Part shown: piece by piece, positions 25,470 through 35,840 of the stretch | How the letters are laid out: every line of letters starts with the position of its first letter | How positions within the stretch are numbered: position 1 is the first letter of the stretch | Source of the DNA: JAICUY01 sp035708065 | GTDB taxonomy: Bacteria > Chloroflexota > Limnocylindria > QHBO01 | Length of the DNA: 37,271 nucleotides | Assembly (NCBI GenBank): GCA_035708065.1 | Contig: DASSTC010000002.1 | Span: 1 to 37,271 of the forward strand | Reading direction: 5' to 3' | Notes under the pieces: model-generated | Databases searched by the model: none | Told to the model about the DNA's origin: nothing | The model's input: only the letters and a program-made list of their open reading frames with translations | Program-made: the position numbers and the translations under genes

Positions 25470-26717
25470 ATGCAGATGCGTGACGCCGTCATCGTCTCCG
25501 CCGCCCGAACCGCGGTCGGCAAGGCGCCGCGCGGCGCCCTGCGCGAGACACCGCCCGAAGAGCTGGCGATGAGCGCGGTCGCCGAGTCGCTGCGACGCGC
25601 GCCGGGGCTCGACCCGGCGGAAGTCGAGGACCTGGTCCTCGGCTGCGCGATGCCGGAGGGAGCGCAGGGGCTCAACATCGCACGGCAGGTGGCGCTCGGC
25701 GCCGGGATCCCGGTCAGTGCATCGGCGATGACGATCAACCGTTTCTGCGCCTCCGGGCTCCAGGCACTCGCGCTGGCCACCCAGTCGGTGCAGACCGGCG
25801 TGACCGACGTGTCGATCGCCGGCGGCATGGAGTCGATGAGCTTTGTGCCGATGATCGGGCACCGCTTCACGCCGAACCCGGGCCTGGCCGACACGCGTCC
25901 ACAGGTGTTCATGTCGATGGGTCTGACGGCCGAGGAGGTCAGCCGGCGCTTCGACGTCAGCCGCGCGGCGCAGGACGCCTGGGGGCTGCGCTCGCACCAG
26001 CGGGCATCGGCTGCGCAGCGTGAGGGCCGCTTCCGCGACGAGATCGTGCCGGTCAGGGCGCACGCCACGTCGGTCAGCGCTGGCCGCCCGAGCGTGTCCG
26101 ATCGCGACTTCGAAGACGACGAGGGGATCCGCCACGACGCGGACGCGCAACAGATGGCCAATCTCAAGCCGGTCTTCGCCACGGGCGGCACGGTCACGGC
26201 CGGCAACAGCTCGCAGATGAGCGACGGCGCAGCCGCCCTGGTGGTGATGACCGGGGAGCGCGCCGCGGCGCTGGGCCTGGAGCCGCTCGGGCGGCTGGTC
26301 AGCTTCGCGACGGCGGGCGTGGAGCCCGAGATCATGGGCATCGGGCCGGTCGACGCCGTGCCGAAGGCCCTGCGCAGGGCCGGGCTCACGCTCGACGACA
26401 TCGGCCTCGTCGAGCTGAACGAGGCCTTCGCCGCGCAGGTCGTGGCCGTCGTGCGCACGCTCGGCCTCGACGAGGAGCGCACCAACGTCAACGGTGGCGC
26501 GATCGCGCTCGGCCATCCGCTCGGCGCGACGGGAGCGAAGCTCACCGTGCAGATCCTGTCCGAGCTGGCGCGGCGCGACGCCAAGTACGGCCTGGTGACG
26601 ATGTGCGTCGGCGGCGGCCAGGGCGCCGCGGGCGTCATCGAATGGCTGGGTGGGCGGCAGCCGGTGCGGGAGGCATCGGCCAGCGGCGCCTCGCCCGGGG
26701 AGGAGCAGGCGGCATGA
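25470..26717 (+). CDS. fadA: Acetyl-CoA C-acyltransferase (3-ketoacyl-CoA thiolase)
   Basis: This thiolase performs the last step of beta-oxidation, releasing acetyl-CoA. The 415-aa product has the nucleophile C93 (NRFCASG), GGMESMS, the His in ALGHPLGATGAKL and the second Cys in MCVGGGQGAAG. I chose ATG 25470, preceded by GAGAAGGA at a good distance; an in-frame TTG at 25452 is too close to the fadN stop. The start ATG is inside the over-represented GACCGATGC word (25465-25473). The stop overlaps the fadE ATG (ATGA). The C-terminal 20 residues are Gly/Ser-rich and not conserved. Confidence 0.94.
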   Translation: MQMRDAVIVSAARTAVGKAPRGALRETPPEELAMSAVAESLRRAPGLDPAEVEDLVLGCAMPEGAQGLNIARQVALGAGIPVSASAMTINRFCASGLQALALATQSVQTGVTDVSIAGGMESMSFVPMIGHRFTPNPGLADTRPQVFMSMGLTAEEVSRRFDVSRAAQDAWGLRSHQRASAAQREGRFRDEIVPVRAHATSVSAGRPSVSDRDFEDDEGIRHDADAQQMANLKPVFATGGTVTAGNSSQMSDGAAALVVMTGERAAALGLEPLGRLVSFATAGVEPEIMGIGPVDAVPKALRRAGLTLDDIGLVELNEAFAAQVVAVVRTLGLDEERTNVNGGAIALGHPLGATGAKLTVQILSELARRDAKYGLVTMCVGGGQGAAGVIEWLGGRQPVREASASGASPGEEQAA

Positions 26718-28495
26718 CGACGACGACACGCGAGCGAACGGCACCGGCAGGGGGCTCGTTCCTCACCGGATCGGCCCAGCCGGGCAGCGTCTTCACGCCG
26801 GAACGCCTGAGTGACGAGCATCGCGAGATGCGCAACGCGGTGCGCACCTTCGTCGAGCGCGAGGTCGGCCGGGTCAAGGAGCAGGTCGAGGGGAAGGACT
26901 ACGAGACGCATCGGTCGCTGCTGCGCAGGCTCGGCGAGGACGGCTACCTCGGCATCGACATCCCCGAGCAGTACGGCGGGGCCGGCCTCGACCGCATCAG
27001 CTCGCTGGTCGTCAACGAGGCGATCTCGATCGCCGGGTCCTTCGCCGTGACGTACAGCGCACACACCGGCATCGGCACCCTGCCGCTCGTCTTCTTCGGG
27101 ACCGATGCCCAGAAGGCACGCTATCTCCCCGGCCTGGCCGATGGGTCACGGGTCGGCGCCTATGCCCTGACCGAGCCATCCGCCGGGTCGGACGCGATGG
27201 GAATCCGCACCAAGGCAGTTCGCCAGCCGGACGGCTCGTGGCGTCTGGATGGCAGCAAGCAGTTCATCACCAACGCCGCGTTCGCCGACCTGTTCACCGT
27301 CTACGCCAAGATCGACGGCGAGCAGTTCAGCGCGTTCCTCGTCGAGCGCGACACGCCCGGCCTGGCGATCGGGCCGGAGGAGCACAAGATGGGGCTCCAC
27401 GGCTGCTCGACCTGCCCGATCACGCTGGACGGCGTGGTCGTACCCGCCGAGAACCTGCTCGGCGAGCCCGGCAAGGGCCATCGCGTCGCGTTCAACGTGC
27501 TCAACGTCGGCCGCTTCAAGCTGGCAGCGGCGTGCCTGGGCGGGATGCGCGACGCGGTCGGAGTGGCGGTGGGATACGCGCGTGACCGGGCGGCGTTCGG
27601 CCGGAAGCTGACCGAGTTCCCGCTCATCGCCGCGAAGCTGGCCACCATGGCGGCGCGGACGTACGCGGTGGAATCGGCGACCTATCGCATCGCCGGGCTG
27701 CTCGAGGATCGGCTGGCGGCCGCCGAATCGGGTGAAGCGCAGTCGAGCGACGCCATTCGGTCCGCGCTCGAGGAGTACGCGGTCGAATGCTCCATCGCGA
27801 AGGTGCTCGCCTCGGAGGAGCTGGGCTACGTCGTGGACGAGCTGGTCCAGGTTCACGGCGGGTACGGGTACATTGAGGAGTACCCGGCCGCCGGTTTCTA
27901 CCGCGATGCGCGCATCCACCGCATCTGGGAGGGCACCAACGAGATCAACCGGCTGCTCGTGCCGGGCACGCTGCTGAAGCGCGCGATGACCGGCCGGCTC
28001 GACCTGCTCGGTCCCGCTCAGCGCGCCTCCGAGGCGCTCCTCGGTGGGGAGCAGCCGACGTTCGACGGCGAGCTGGCTGCCGAGCGGAGCGCGGTCGCCG
28101 CCACGCGCACGACGACCCTGCTGCTCGCCGGCGCCGCGGTGCAGCGCTTCGGGGCGGGGCTCGAGGCGCAGCAGGAGATCCTGGCCGCGGTCGCCGACCT
28201 GGCGATCGACCTGTTCGCCATGGAGAGCGCCCTCGAGCGCGCGGCGCAGGCATCGAGCGAGGGCGCGGCCAGCGCGCCGCTGCACGCCGACCTGGCGCGG
28301 CTGGTGATCACCGATCGCGGTGCAGCCGTCGAGCAGCGCGCCAAGTGGCTCGCCGCGAGCCTCGCCGAGGGCGACGAAGCGCGAACGCTGCAGGCCGGCG
28401 TCAGGCGGCTCATGCGCGGCGAGCCGCGTGACCGGGTGGCGTTGCTGCGACGCATCGGTGCAGCGGTGATCAAGGCCGATGGCTATCCGATCTGA
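26714..28495 (+). CDS. fadE: Acyl-CoA dehydrogenase (FadE-type)
   Basis: This FAD enzyme makes the first double bond of beta-oxidation. The 593-aa length equals Bacillus FadE and exceeds the usual 380-aa form by a C-terminal helical extension (from about 440: QRASEALLGGEQPTFDGELA onward). Core motifs are LGIDIPEQYGGAGLDRIS, YALTEPSAGSDAMGI, GSKQFITNAAFADL, and the catalytic Glu in RIHRIWEGTNEINR. The order fadN-fadA-fadE is the same as in Bacillus. Its start overlaps the thiolase stop; the ligase gene follows after 18 bp. Confidence 0.94.
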   Translation: MTTTTRERTAPAGGSFLTGSAQPGSVFTPERLSDEHREMRNAVRTFVEREVGRVKEQVEGKDYETHRSLLRRLGEDGYLGIDIPEQYGGAGLDRISSLVVNEAISIAGSFAVTYSAHTGIGTLPLVFFGTDAQKARYLPGLADGSRVGAYALTEPSAGSDAMGIRTKAVRQPDGSWRLDGSKQFITNAAFADLFTVYAKIDGEQFSAFLVERDTPGLAIGPEEHKMGLHGCSTCPITLDGVVVPAENLLGEPGKGHRVAFNVLNVGRFKLAAACLGGMRDAVGVAVGYARDRAAFGRKLTEFPLIAAKLATMAARTYAVESATYRIAGLLEDRLAAAESGEAQSSDAIRSALEEYAVECSIAKVLASEELGYVVDELVQVHGGYGYIEEYPAAGFYRDARIHRIWEGTNEINRLLVPGTLLKRAMTGRLDLLGPAQRASEALLGGEQPTFDGELAAERSAVAATRTTTLLLAGAAVQRFGAGLEAQQEILAAVADLAIDLFAMESALERAAQASSEGAASAPLHADLARLVITDRGAAVEQRAKWLAASLAEGDEARTLQAGVRRLMRGEPRDRVALLRRIGAAVIKADGYPI

Positions 28496-28513
28496 CGCGG
28501 GAGGGATCAGGAC

Positions 28514-30226
28514 ATGACGACCGTCGAGCGCCGAACGCCAGCCGACTCGGTCGACGGCCGTCCGTGGCTGGCGCATTACGAGCCGGGAGTTCCGAGCGAG
28601 GTCGACATCCCGGAGTGCACGGTTGATGCGCTGCTCCGCCGCGCGGCGGAGCGGTGGCCCGAGCGCGACGCGCTGATCTTCTTCGACAAGCGCACCACGT
28701 TCCGCGAGCTCGACCGGGCGGCTGACCGCTTTGCCCACGCCCTGCAGCGGCTCGGCGTTCGCCCGGGCGACCGGGTGAGCCTGCACCTGCCGACCTCGCC
28801 GGCGTTCGTCATCTCGTTCATGGGCGCGCTGCGGGCCGGCGCCCTGGCGGTGCCGATGAACCCGCTCTACATGCCGCGCGAGCTCGTCGAGCTGTTCGAG
28901 CTGACTCAGCCCAAGGTTTCGGTCACGCTCGACGTGCTGGTGCCCCGCCTGCAGTCGCTCTCGGGCCCCGCCGGACCGGGTCAGCTGGTGACGACCGGCA
29001 TTCAGGACTCGCTTCCGGTGCCGATCAAGTGGCTGTATCCGCTCAAGGCCAGGAAGGAAGGCCGATGGAACCCGCAGCGCCACAGCCAGGAGATGCCGCA
29101 GCTCTTCCGGCTGCTCCGCGAGGCGCCGCCCGTCCCGTTCGTCTCGGCCGGCGGCCCCGATCAGCCGGCCGTGCTGCAGCCGACCGGAGGCACGACCGGG
29201 ATTCCGAAGGCCGCGACGCTGACCCATCGCAACCTGGTGGCAAACGCGTACCAGGTCGCCGCCTGGCTGCCCGATGCGGAGCCCGACGAAGGCTTCGCCA
29301 TCCTCTGCCCGCTGCCCCTGTTCCACATCTACGGGCTGACCGTCGACCTGAACTACGCGATGGTGAAGGGCGCCACGCTCCTCCTGCTGCCGCGATTCGA
29401 GCCGGTCGAGGCGCTGAAGACGATCGCGAAGCACAAGCCGCGACTGTTCCCCGGTGCACCGATCATGTACCAGACGCTCGGCCGGCACCCCGAGGCGTGG
29501 AAGTACGACCTGCGCTCGATCGACGCCTGCATCTCGGGCGCGGCGCCCCTCGCCCCGGACGTCCAGTACCGCTTCGAGGAGATCACCGGCGGGCGGGTCG
29601 TCGAGGGCTACGGGCTCAGCGAGGCGTCACCGGTGACGCACTGCAACCCGGTGCACGGCGACCGGCGCAACGGAACGATCGGGCTGCCCTTCCCCTCGAC
29701 GGACGCGCGGATCATGGATCTCGAGACGGGCACCCGCGAGATGCCGATCGGCGAGGTGGGCGAGCTGTGGGTCCACGGACCGCAGGTCATGGCGGGTTAC
29801 TGGGAGCGGCCGGCCGAGACCGACGATGTCCTGCGCGAGGGCTGGCTGCGCACCGGCGACCTCGCCACGGTGAGCGAGGACGGCTACTTCACGATCGTCG
29901 ACCGCGCCAAGGACCTGATCATCGTGGGTGGGCTGAACGTCTACCCGCGCGAGGTCGAGGAGGTGCTCATCTCGCACCCGGCGGTGAGCGATGCCGCGGT
30001 GATCGGCAAGCCGGAAGAGCGCCACGGCGAGCTGCCGCACGCCTACGTCACGCTGCTGCCCGGTCTGACCGCGACGCCACAGGAGCTGATCGAATACTGC
30101 CGCGCCAATGTCTCGCGCTACAAGGTGCCGGCCACCATCGAGATTCGTGAGGAGCTGCCGAAGACGATGATCGGCAAGGTGCTGCGCAAGGACCTCCGCG
30201 CCGAGCACGAAGCGACCGAGTCCTGA
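28514..30226 (+). CDS. Long-chain fatty-acid-CoA ligase
   Basis: This 570-aa ANL-superfamily enzyme activates fatty acids with ATP and CoA and supplies the operon. The ATP/AMP motif is PTGGTTGIPKAATLTHRNL, followed by GYGLSEASPVTHCNP, then GWLRTGDLATVSEDGYF and DLIIVGGLNVYPREVEEVL. The catalytic Lys is in KTMIGKVLRKDL near the C-terminus. It is closest in layout to FadD-type long-chain ligases. It is the last gene of the tetR operon, converging with the membrane protein gene; a stem-loop (30228-30243) lies at the end. Confidence 0.92.
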   Translation: MTTVERRTPADSVDGRPWLAHYEPGVPSEVDIPECTVDALLRRAAERWPERDALIFFDKRTTFRELDRAADRFAHALQRLGVRPGDRVSLHLPTSPAFVISFMGALRAGALAVPMNPLYMPRELVELFELTQPKVSVTLDVLVPRLQSLSGPAGPGQLVTTGIQDSLPVPIKWLYPLKARKEGRWNPQRHSQEMPQLFRLLREAPPVPFVSAGGPDQPAVLQPTGGTTGIPKAATLTHRNLVANAYQVAAWLPDAEPDEGFAILCPLPLFHIYGLTVDLNYAMVKGATLLLLPRFEPVEALKTIAKHKPRLFPGAPIMYQTLGRHPEAWKYDLRSIDACISGAAPLAPDVQYRFEEITGGRVVEGYGLSEASPVTHCNPVHGDRRNGTIGLPFPSTDARIMDLETGTREMPIGEVGELWVHGPQVMAGYWERPAETDDVLREGWLRTGDLATVSEDGYFTIVDRAKDLIIVGGLNVYPREVEEVLISHPAVSDAAVIGKPEERHGELPHAYVTLLPGLTATPQELIEYCRANVSRYKVPATIEIREELPKTMIGKVLRKDLRAEHEATES

Positions 30227-30227
30227 G

Positions 30228-30243
30228 GCCGCCTCCCGGCGGC
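30228..30243. terminator. Stem-loop between convergent genes
   Basis: GCCGCC (30228-30233), TCCC loop, GGCGGC (30238-30243) form a perfect 6-bp stem in the 16-bp gap between the ligase stop and the opposing membrane protein stop. There is no U-tract, so termination (if any) may be bidirectional and GC-stem based. Confidence 0.4.
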
Positions 30244-30782
30244 TACTCGCCGTCGATGCGTGCGCGGGCGATGTACCGGTCGGCCGACCAGGTCGCCAGC
30301 GCCCAGACCAGCGACAGCACGAGCGTCACCACGAGGAGCAGCGCCACAACGAGCAGCACCCCGTTGCCGAAACCGCCGCCCAGGATCAGGATGCCGACCG
30401 CGGTCACGGCCATGACCATCGCGATCATCAGCAGGCCGATCTTCGCAGAGGTCCACGCGAACCACGCCAGCGAGTGACCCTGCGCCCGGCCGGCAAGCCA
30501 CAGCACGGTCGGTCCGGCGGCGCCGAACAGGCCGACGTACAGGCCGAATCCAGAAAAAAGCGCACCGATCCCGAGGTGCTGGCCCAGCACCGCCGCGGCG
30601 AAGATCCAGGCTGCCAGCAGCGTGCTTCCGGCACCGATGCCGATCAGCCATACCAGCAACATCGTGGCGGTGCCACCCGACAGCCGCTCGACGAGCTCGC
30701 CGTCATCGGTCTCGACCAGCTCGGTCGGGCTATCCTCGGCGAGCTTCGGCGGCCGATCCCCGTCCGGCGCGCGCCGGGTCAC
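30243..30782 (-). CDS. Hypothetical membrane protein, four or so helices
   Basis: This 179-aa protein is not recognised. It has an acidic N-terminus (about 1-38, LAEDSPTELVETDDGELVERL), then hydrophobic helices at about 40-62, 68-95, 110-132 and 135-165, and a short basic tail (RYIARARIDGE). The GTG start overlaps the stop of the cystathionine synthase/lyase gene (GTGA), so it is translationally coupled to it, although no functional tie is evident. No metal-binding or enzymatic motif is visible. Confidence 0.75.
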   Translation of the reverse strand: MTRRAPDGDRPPKLAEDSPTELVETDDGELVERLSGGTATMLLVWLIGIGAGSTLLAAWIFAAAVLGQHLGIGALFSGFGLYVGLFGAAGPTVLWLAGRAQGHSLAWFAWTSAKIGLLMIAMVMAVTAVGILILGGGFGNGVLLVVALLLVVTLVLSLVWALATWSADRYIARARIDGE

Positions 30783-31945
30783 GCGCTGCGGCTCCCCTCG
30801 AAGGCGGTCGCGAGATCACGCACCAGGTCGTCGACCGCCTCGATCCCCACCGACAGCCGAACGAGCGCATCGGGCACCTCCAGCGGTGACCCGGAGACCG
30901 ATGCATGGGTCATCGCCGCCGGCAGCTCGATGAGCGACTCGACCGCGCCGAGTGACTCGGCCAGGGTGAAGAGCCGCGTGGCGCCGACAACCCGGCGCGC
31001 ACGGTCGGCGCCATCCGCCAGTTCGAAGCTGACCATCGCGCCGGGGAGCCGCATCTGACGCTCCACGAGCTCGCGCTGCGGGTTGTCAGGCAGCCCCGGG
31101 TAGTGGACCCGCGACACCTCGTCCCGCGATCCAAGCCAGGAGGCGATCAGCGCCGCGCTGGCCGAGGCGCGCTCCATGCGCAGCGCCAGGGTCCGCATGC
31201 CGCGCATCAGCAGCCAGCAGTCGAACGGGCTCGGCACGGCGCCCGCGGCGTTCTGGGTGAAGCGCAGTCGCTCGGCGAGATCGTCGTCGCGCGTGGCGAC
31301 CAGGCCACCGATGACGTCCGAATGCCCGCCGAGGTACTTCGTGGCCGAGTGCAGCGCCAGGTCGGCGCCGAGCTCCAGCGGGCGTTGCAGGTAGGGCGTG
31401 GCGAACGTGTTGTCGACGACGGTGCGCGCCCCCGCGCTCGCCGCCAGGCGCGTCACCGCCGAGATGTCGACGACCTTGAGCAGGGGGTTGGTCGGCGTCT
31501 CGATCCACACCATCCGGGGCGGCCTCGGGTCGTTGAGCGCGGCGGCCAGGGCGTCGAGATCGCGCAGGTCGACCGCATCGGTCTGGATGCCGTAGCGCCG
31601 CCAGACCCGGTCGGCCAGCCGCCAGGTGCCGCCGTAGGCGTCGTCGCTCATCAGCAGGCGGTCGCCGGGGTCAAGCAGGTAGAGGACGTTCTGCGTGGCG
31701 GCCAGGCCCGACGAGAAGGCGATCCCGTGCGTCGCTCCCTCGAGGGTGGCGATCGCTGCCTCGAGCGCGCGCCGCGTGGGGTTGTCGCTGCGGCCGTACT
31801 CGAAGCCGCCGCGCGTGGCGCCCACGCCGTCCTGCTTGAAGGTGGTGCTCATCTGGATGGCCGGCGACACGCCGCCGGTCGTCGCATCCGGCTCGGCGCC
31901 CGCGTGCACGGCGAGCGTCTCGAACTGATCGGTGGAATCGGTCAT
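30779..31945 (-). CDS. Cystathionine gamma-synthase/gamma-lyase family PLP enzyme
   Basis: This transsulfuration enzyme (Cys/Met metabolism PLP family) has 388 aa from the ATG at 31945. Motifs are FEYGRSDNPTRRALE, IAFSSGLAATQNVL, the Asp in VVDNTFATPYLQ, the PLP Lys in SATKYLGGHSDVIGG and the final SVGIEAVDDLVRDL. Sequence alone does not separate MetB from gamma-lyase. A cysteine/cystathionine beta-synthase-like gene 3 kb away suggests reverse transsulfuration (homocysteine to cysteine). A minus-strand CACAAT lies 8 nt before the start. It is the first gene of the pair with the membrane protein. Confidence 0.92.
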   Translation of the reverse strand: MTDSTDQFETLAVHAGAEPDATTGGVSPAIQMSTTFKQDGVGATRGGFEYGRSDNPTRRALEAAIATLEGATHGIAFSSGLAATQNVLYLLDPGDRLLMSDDAYGGTWRLADRVWRRYGIQTDAVDLRDLDALAAALNDPRPPRMVWIETPTNPLLKVVDISAVTRLAASAGARTVVDNTFATPYLQRPLELGADLALHSATKYLGGHSDVIGGLVATRDDDLAERLRFTQNAAGAVPSPFDCWLLMRGMRTLALRMERASASAALIASWLGSRDEVSRVHYPGLPDNPQRELVERQMRLPGAMVSFELADGADRARRVVGATRLFTLAESLGAVESLIELPAAMTHASVSGSPLEVPDALVRLSVGIEAVDDLVRDLATAFEGSRSA

Positions 31946-31998
31946 GCCGGGCCATTGTGGCACGGACCGTGCGCTCGCCTCGGCCAGGAGGTGGACCG

Positions 31999-32235
31999 AT
32001 GAGCGATCGACAAGCGCCCGAGCGACGCGTGCAGGATAACCAGGCCGACGAACGCGTACGCGTGGAGCAGGACGAGCTCGACCAGCTCGACGAGCCGATC
32101 GAGAGCACGGCGTACGGCGCCTCCTCGGCCGAGTCGGGCGGCAACTACGACCAGGCCGGACCTACCGCCGCCAACATCGAGGGCGAGCCGATGGACGCTG
32201 ACGAGACGACCTCCGACGAACCCTCACCGAGCTGA
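31999..32235 (+). CDS. Small acidic hypothetical protein
   Basis: This 78-aa protein is very acidic (runs such as EQDELDQLDEPIE and MDADETTSDE) and has no hydrophobic segment; it is probably disordered and heat-soluble. It has no recognised family. The start ATG at 31999 has a perfect AGGAGGTG Shine-Dalgarno 6 nt upstream, good evidence that it is translated. The ATG is part of a GACCGATG word. It converges with a membrane protein gene, the stops being 6 bp apart; an imperfect stem (AGCTGAGCC/GGCTAGCT) spans the gap. Confidence 0.7.
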   Translation: MSDRQAPERRVQDNQADERVRVEQDELDQLDEPIESTAYGASSAESGGNYDQAGPTAANIEGEPMDADETTSDEPSPS

Positions 32236-32241
32236 GCCGGG

Positions 32242-32865
32242 CTAGCTTTCTGGCGTGTCCACCGTCAACGAGATGCGCAGCGCCAGGACGGCCACAATCA
32301 CCACATACACGGCGGCAACCGCCATCACCGCGGCGAGCAGATAACTCTCCGGATCGAGGCCGTCGGCGAGCCCACCGAGGTTAGCGATCAGCACAAAGAT
32401 GGTCGCGACCACTCCGAAGATCGTAGCGAGCGTCGCCGGCCATGCAGCCCGCCGCGTCGGTGCTATCAGCGCGCCGAATCCGGCCGCCGCAACGCCGACG
32501 ACGACCGCGAAAAAGAGCCCCGTCACGCCGATGAGCTCCGGGTCGAAGTAGCTGAACCTGCCCGTCGCCCAATCTCGCAACGAGCCGTCGACCGCACCAG
32601 CCAGCGCAACGCCGCCGATGAGCACTGCGGCGGCACGCAAGCCAACCTCTGGCCATGCTCCGAACGAGAGTCGGGCCGTACCGAGGACGCCGAGACCGGC
32701 GAGGACGGTCCAGACGACCGCCCACAGTCCGGGACCGGTGCCCAGGAGGGAGACTGCGCCGCTGATCAGGAAGGCGGCGAACGACATGACCGCCCAGGCC
32801 CACGGGGTCAGGTCGCCCGCCAGCCAGGTGCCTCGCGTGGGAGCGACGGCGCTCGGCGTGTTCAT
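32242..32865 (-). CDS. Hypothetical membrane protein, about six helices
   Basis: This 207-aa protein has about six hydrophobic helices (roughly residues 22-40, 45-65, 75-92, 112-133, 143-165, 172-200). The N-terminal PWAWAVMSFAAFLISGAV segment is HdeD/SPW-repeat-like in composition but not a clear match. Its codon use is less GC-extreme than the neighbours (more A/T third positions, for example in 32380-32420), so it may have been acquired; this is a visual impression. It lies between two convergent or tandem units and is not evidently part of an operon. The gap to mmsA contains nothing recognisable. Confidence 0.7.
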   Translation of the reverse strand: MNTPSAVAPTRGTWLAGDLTPWAWAVMSFAAFLISGAVSLLGTGPGLWAVVWTVLAGLGVLGTARLSFGAWPEVGLRAAAVLIGGVALAGAVDGSLRDWATGRFSYFDPELIGVTGLFFAVVVGVAAAGFGALIAPTRRAAWPATLATIFGVVATIFVLIANLGGLADGLDPESYLLAAVMAVAAVYVVIVAVLALRISLTVDTPES

Positions 32866-32921
32866 GGCGACTCCTGCTCCAGATCGCCTACGTCAGCACG
32901 AGTGCTGAACCGGCGTGGTGC

Positions 32922-34460
<1,539 letters not shown>

Positions 34461-34792
34461 GGCGTCCTCAACCTCCGTGGGAAGGAGTCCATGGTACTCG
34501 CGGTCGGTCGGTTGCGCCTTTGGGCGGCCTGACGGGGTTGCGCGAGGCCGGAGGAGCGGGCGATAACCGTCAGTTCTGTGTCCGACCGATCCGCGTCCGG
34601 ATCCGTCGCTGGCACAACTCGCGGTTCATACAGCCGGCCGATCTGGCCCCAGAAACGTCGAACACAGAACCCAGGGTCATATCGGCGCGCCACCCGGGCT
34701 GAACGGCCCGCTCCGGCGCAAGCAGCCGCGGCTGGAGGGGTGCGTTCCTGGGCTTACCAAGCCGGGACCGGTTGCCGCAACGATGATCGGCG
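34461..34792 (-). other. 332-bp intergenic region with a structured element, upstream of mmsA
   Basis: No gene is supported here. TTCTGTGTCCGAC (34574-34586) and GTCGAACACAGAA (34657-34669) are imperfect inverted arms (12 of 13 match) 70 bp apart. Between them lie two small hairpins, GATCCG-CGTC-CGGATC (34588-34603) and GGCC-GATCT-GGCC (34636-34648). Transcribed on the minus strand this would fold as a multi-branch structure in the mmsA leader. A TACCAT -10 for mmsA lies at 34496-34491, downstream of the structure, so the structure might instead be DNA-level. No known riboswitch was recognised. Confidence 0.5.
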
Positions 34793-35818
34793 TCATGCGT
34801 CCGGCCGCACCGCTCCCCGGCCGCGGACGATGACCTGCGGCGACGTCGATCGCCAGTCGTAGTCGGCGACCTGCTCAACTCCGCCGAGCAGCCCCTTCGA
34901 ACGCAGCCACTCGTCGGAATACAGCTTCCCGATGTAGTTGCGCCCGGAATCGGGCAGCAGGACGACGAACAGCGCGTCGGGATCTTCGACCGAGCGTGCG
35001 ACCTGCAGCGCGGCCCACAGGGCAGTCCCCGCCGACTCGCCCATCAGGATGCCCTCTCGGGCAGTCGCCAGCCGGGCCATCAGCATCGAGTCCCGGTCCG
35101 ACACCCGCACGATCAGATCGCATGCCTCGACGTCGTAGGTCGTCGGCCAGAAGTCCTCGCCGATGCCCTCGGTCAGGTAGGCGCGAGCCTCGTCCCCCGA
35201 GTAGACGGAGCCCGCCGGATCGGCCCCGACGATGACCACCGAAGGCGCGACCTCCCGGAGGTAGCGCGCGACGCCGGAGATCGTCCCGCCCGTCCCGATC
35301 GCCGCCACGAAGTGCGTCATCTTCCCGCCGGACGCCGACCAGATCTCCGGCCCGGTCGTCGCGTAATGCGCCTCGGGATTCGCCGGGTTCGAGTACTGGT
35401 CGGGCTTCCAGGCGCCGGGCGTCTCGCGCGCCAGCCGATCCGACACCGAGTAGTAGGAGCGCGGATCCTCCGGCGCGACGTCGGTCGGGCAGACGACCAC
35501 CTCGGCGCCGTAGGCGCGCAGCAGCGCGCGCTTCTCTTCGGACTGCTTGTCGGCCATGACGAAGATGCATCGGTAGCCCTTGATCGCCGCCGCCTGGGCC
35601 AGTCCGACGCCGGTGTTGCCGGACGTCGGCTCGACGATCACGCCGCCCGGCTTGAGCAGCCCCGCAGCCTCCGCGGCCTCGATCATCGGCAGCCCGATGC
35701 GGTCCTTCACCGACCCGCCCGGATTCATCGACTCGAGCTTGCCAACGATCCGCGGCGCGACGCCCTCGGACAGCCGGTCGAGGGCGATCAGCGGGGTGTC
35801 GCCGACCGCATCGGTCAC
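34793..35818 (-). CDS. Cysteine synthase / cystathionine beta-synthase core enzyme
   Basis: This PLP enzyme of the beta-substitution family has 341 aa from the GTG at 35818. The PLP Lys is K38 in NPGGSVKDRIG; VEPTSGNTGVGLAQAAA and GTGGTISGVARYLRE hold the phosphate loops. YSNPANPEAHYATTGPEIW and VGADPAGSVYSG are closer to cystathionine beta-synthase-like proteins than to plain CysK, but no C-terminal CBS domains follow. The open frame reaches an ATG at 35887, overlapping lgt by 47 bp; I prefer the GTG, 22 nt after the lgt stop and next to DTPLIALDRL. Linked in function to the cystathionine enzyme at 31 kb. Confidence 0.88.
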   Translation of the reverse strand: MTDAVGDTPLIALDRLSEGVAPRIVGKLESMNPGGSVKDRIGLPMIEAAEAAGLLKPGGVIVEPTSGNTGVGLAQAAAIKGYRCIFVMADKQSEEKRALLRAYGAEVVVCPTDVAPEDPRSYYSVSDRLARETPGAWKPDQYSNPANPEAHYATTGPEIWSASGGKMTHFVAAIGTGGTISGVARYLREVAPSVVIVGADPAGSVYSGDEARAYLTEGIGEDFWPTTYDVEACDLIVRVSDRDSMLMARLATAREGILMGESAGTALWAALQVARSVEDPDALFVVLLPDSGRNYIGKLYSDEWLRSKGLLGGVEQVADYDWRSTSPQVIVRGRGAVRPDA

Positions 35819-35840
35819 ATCGCGCAGGATGCGCGAGCGC

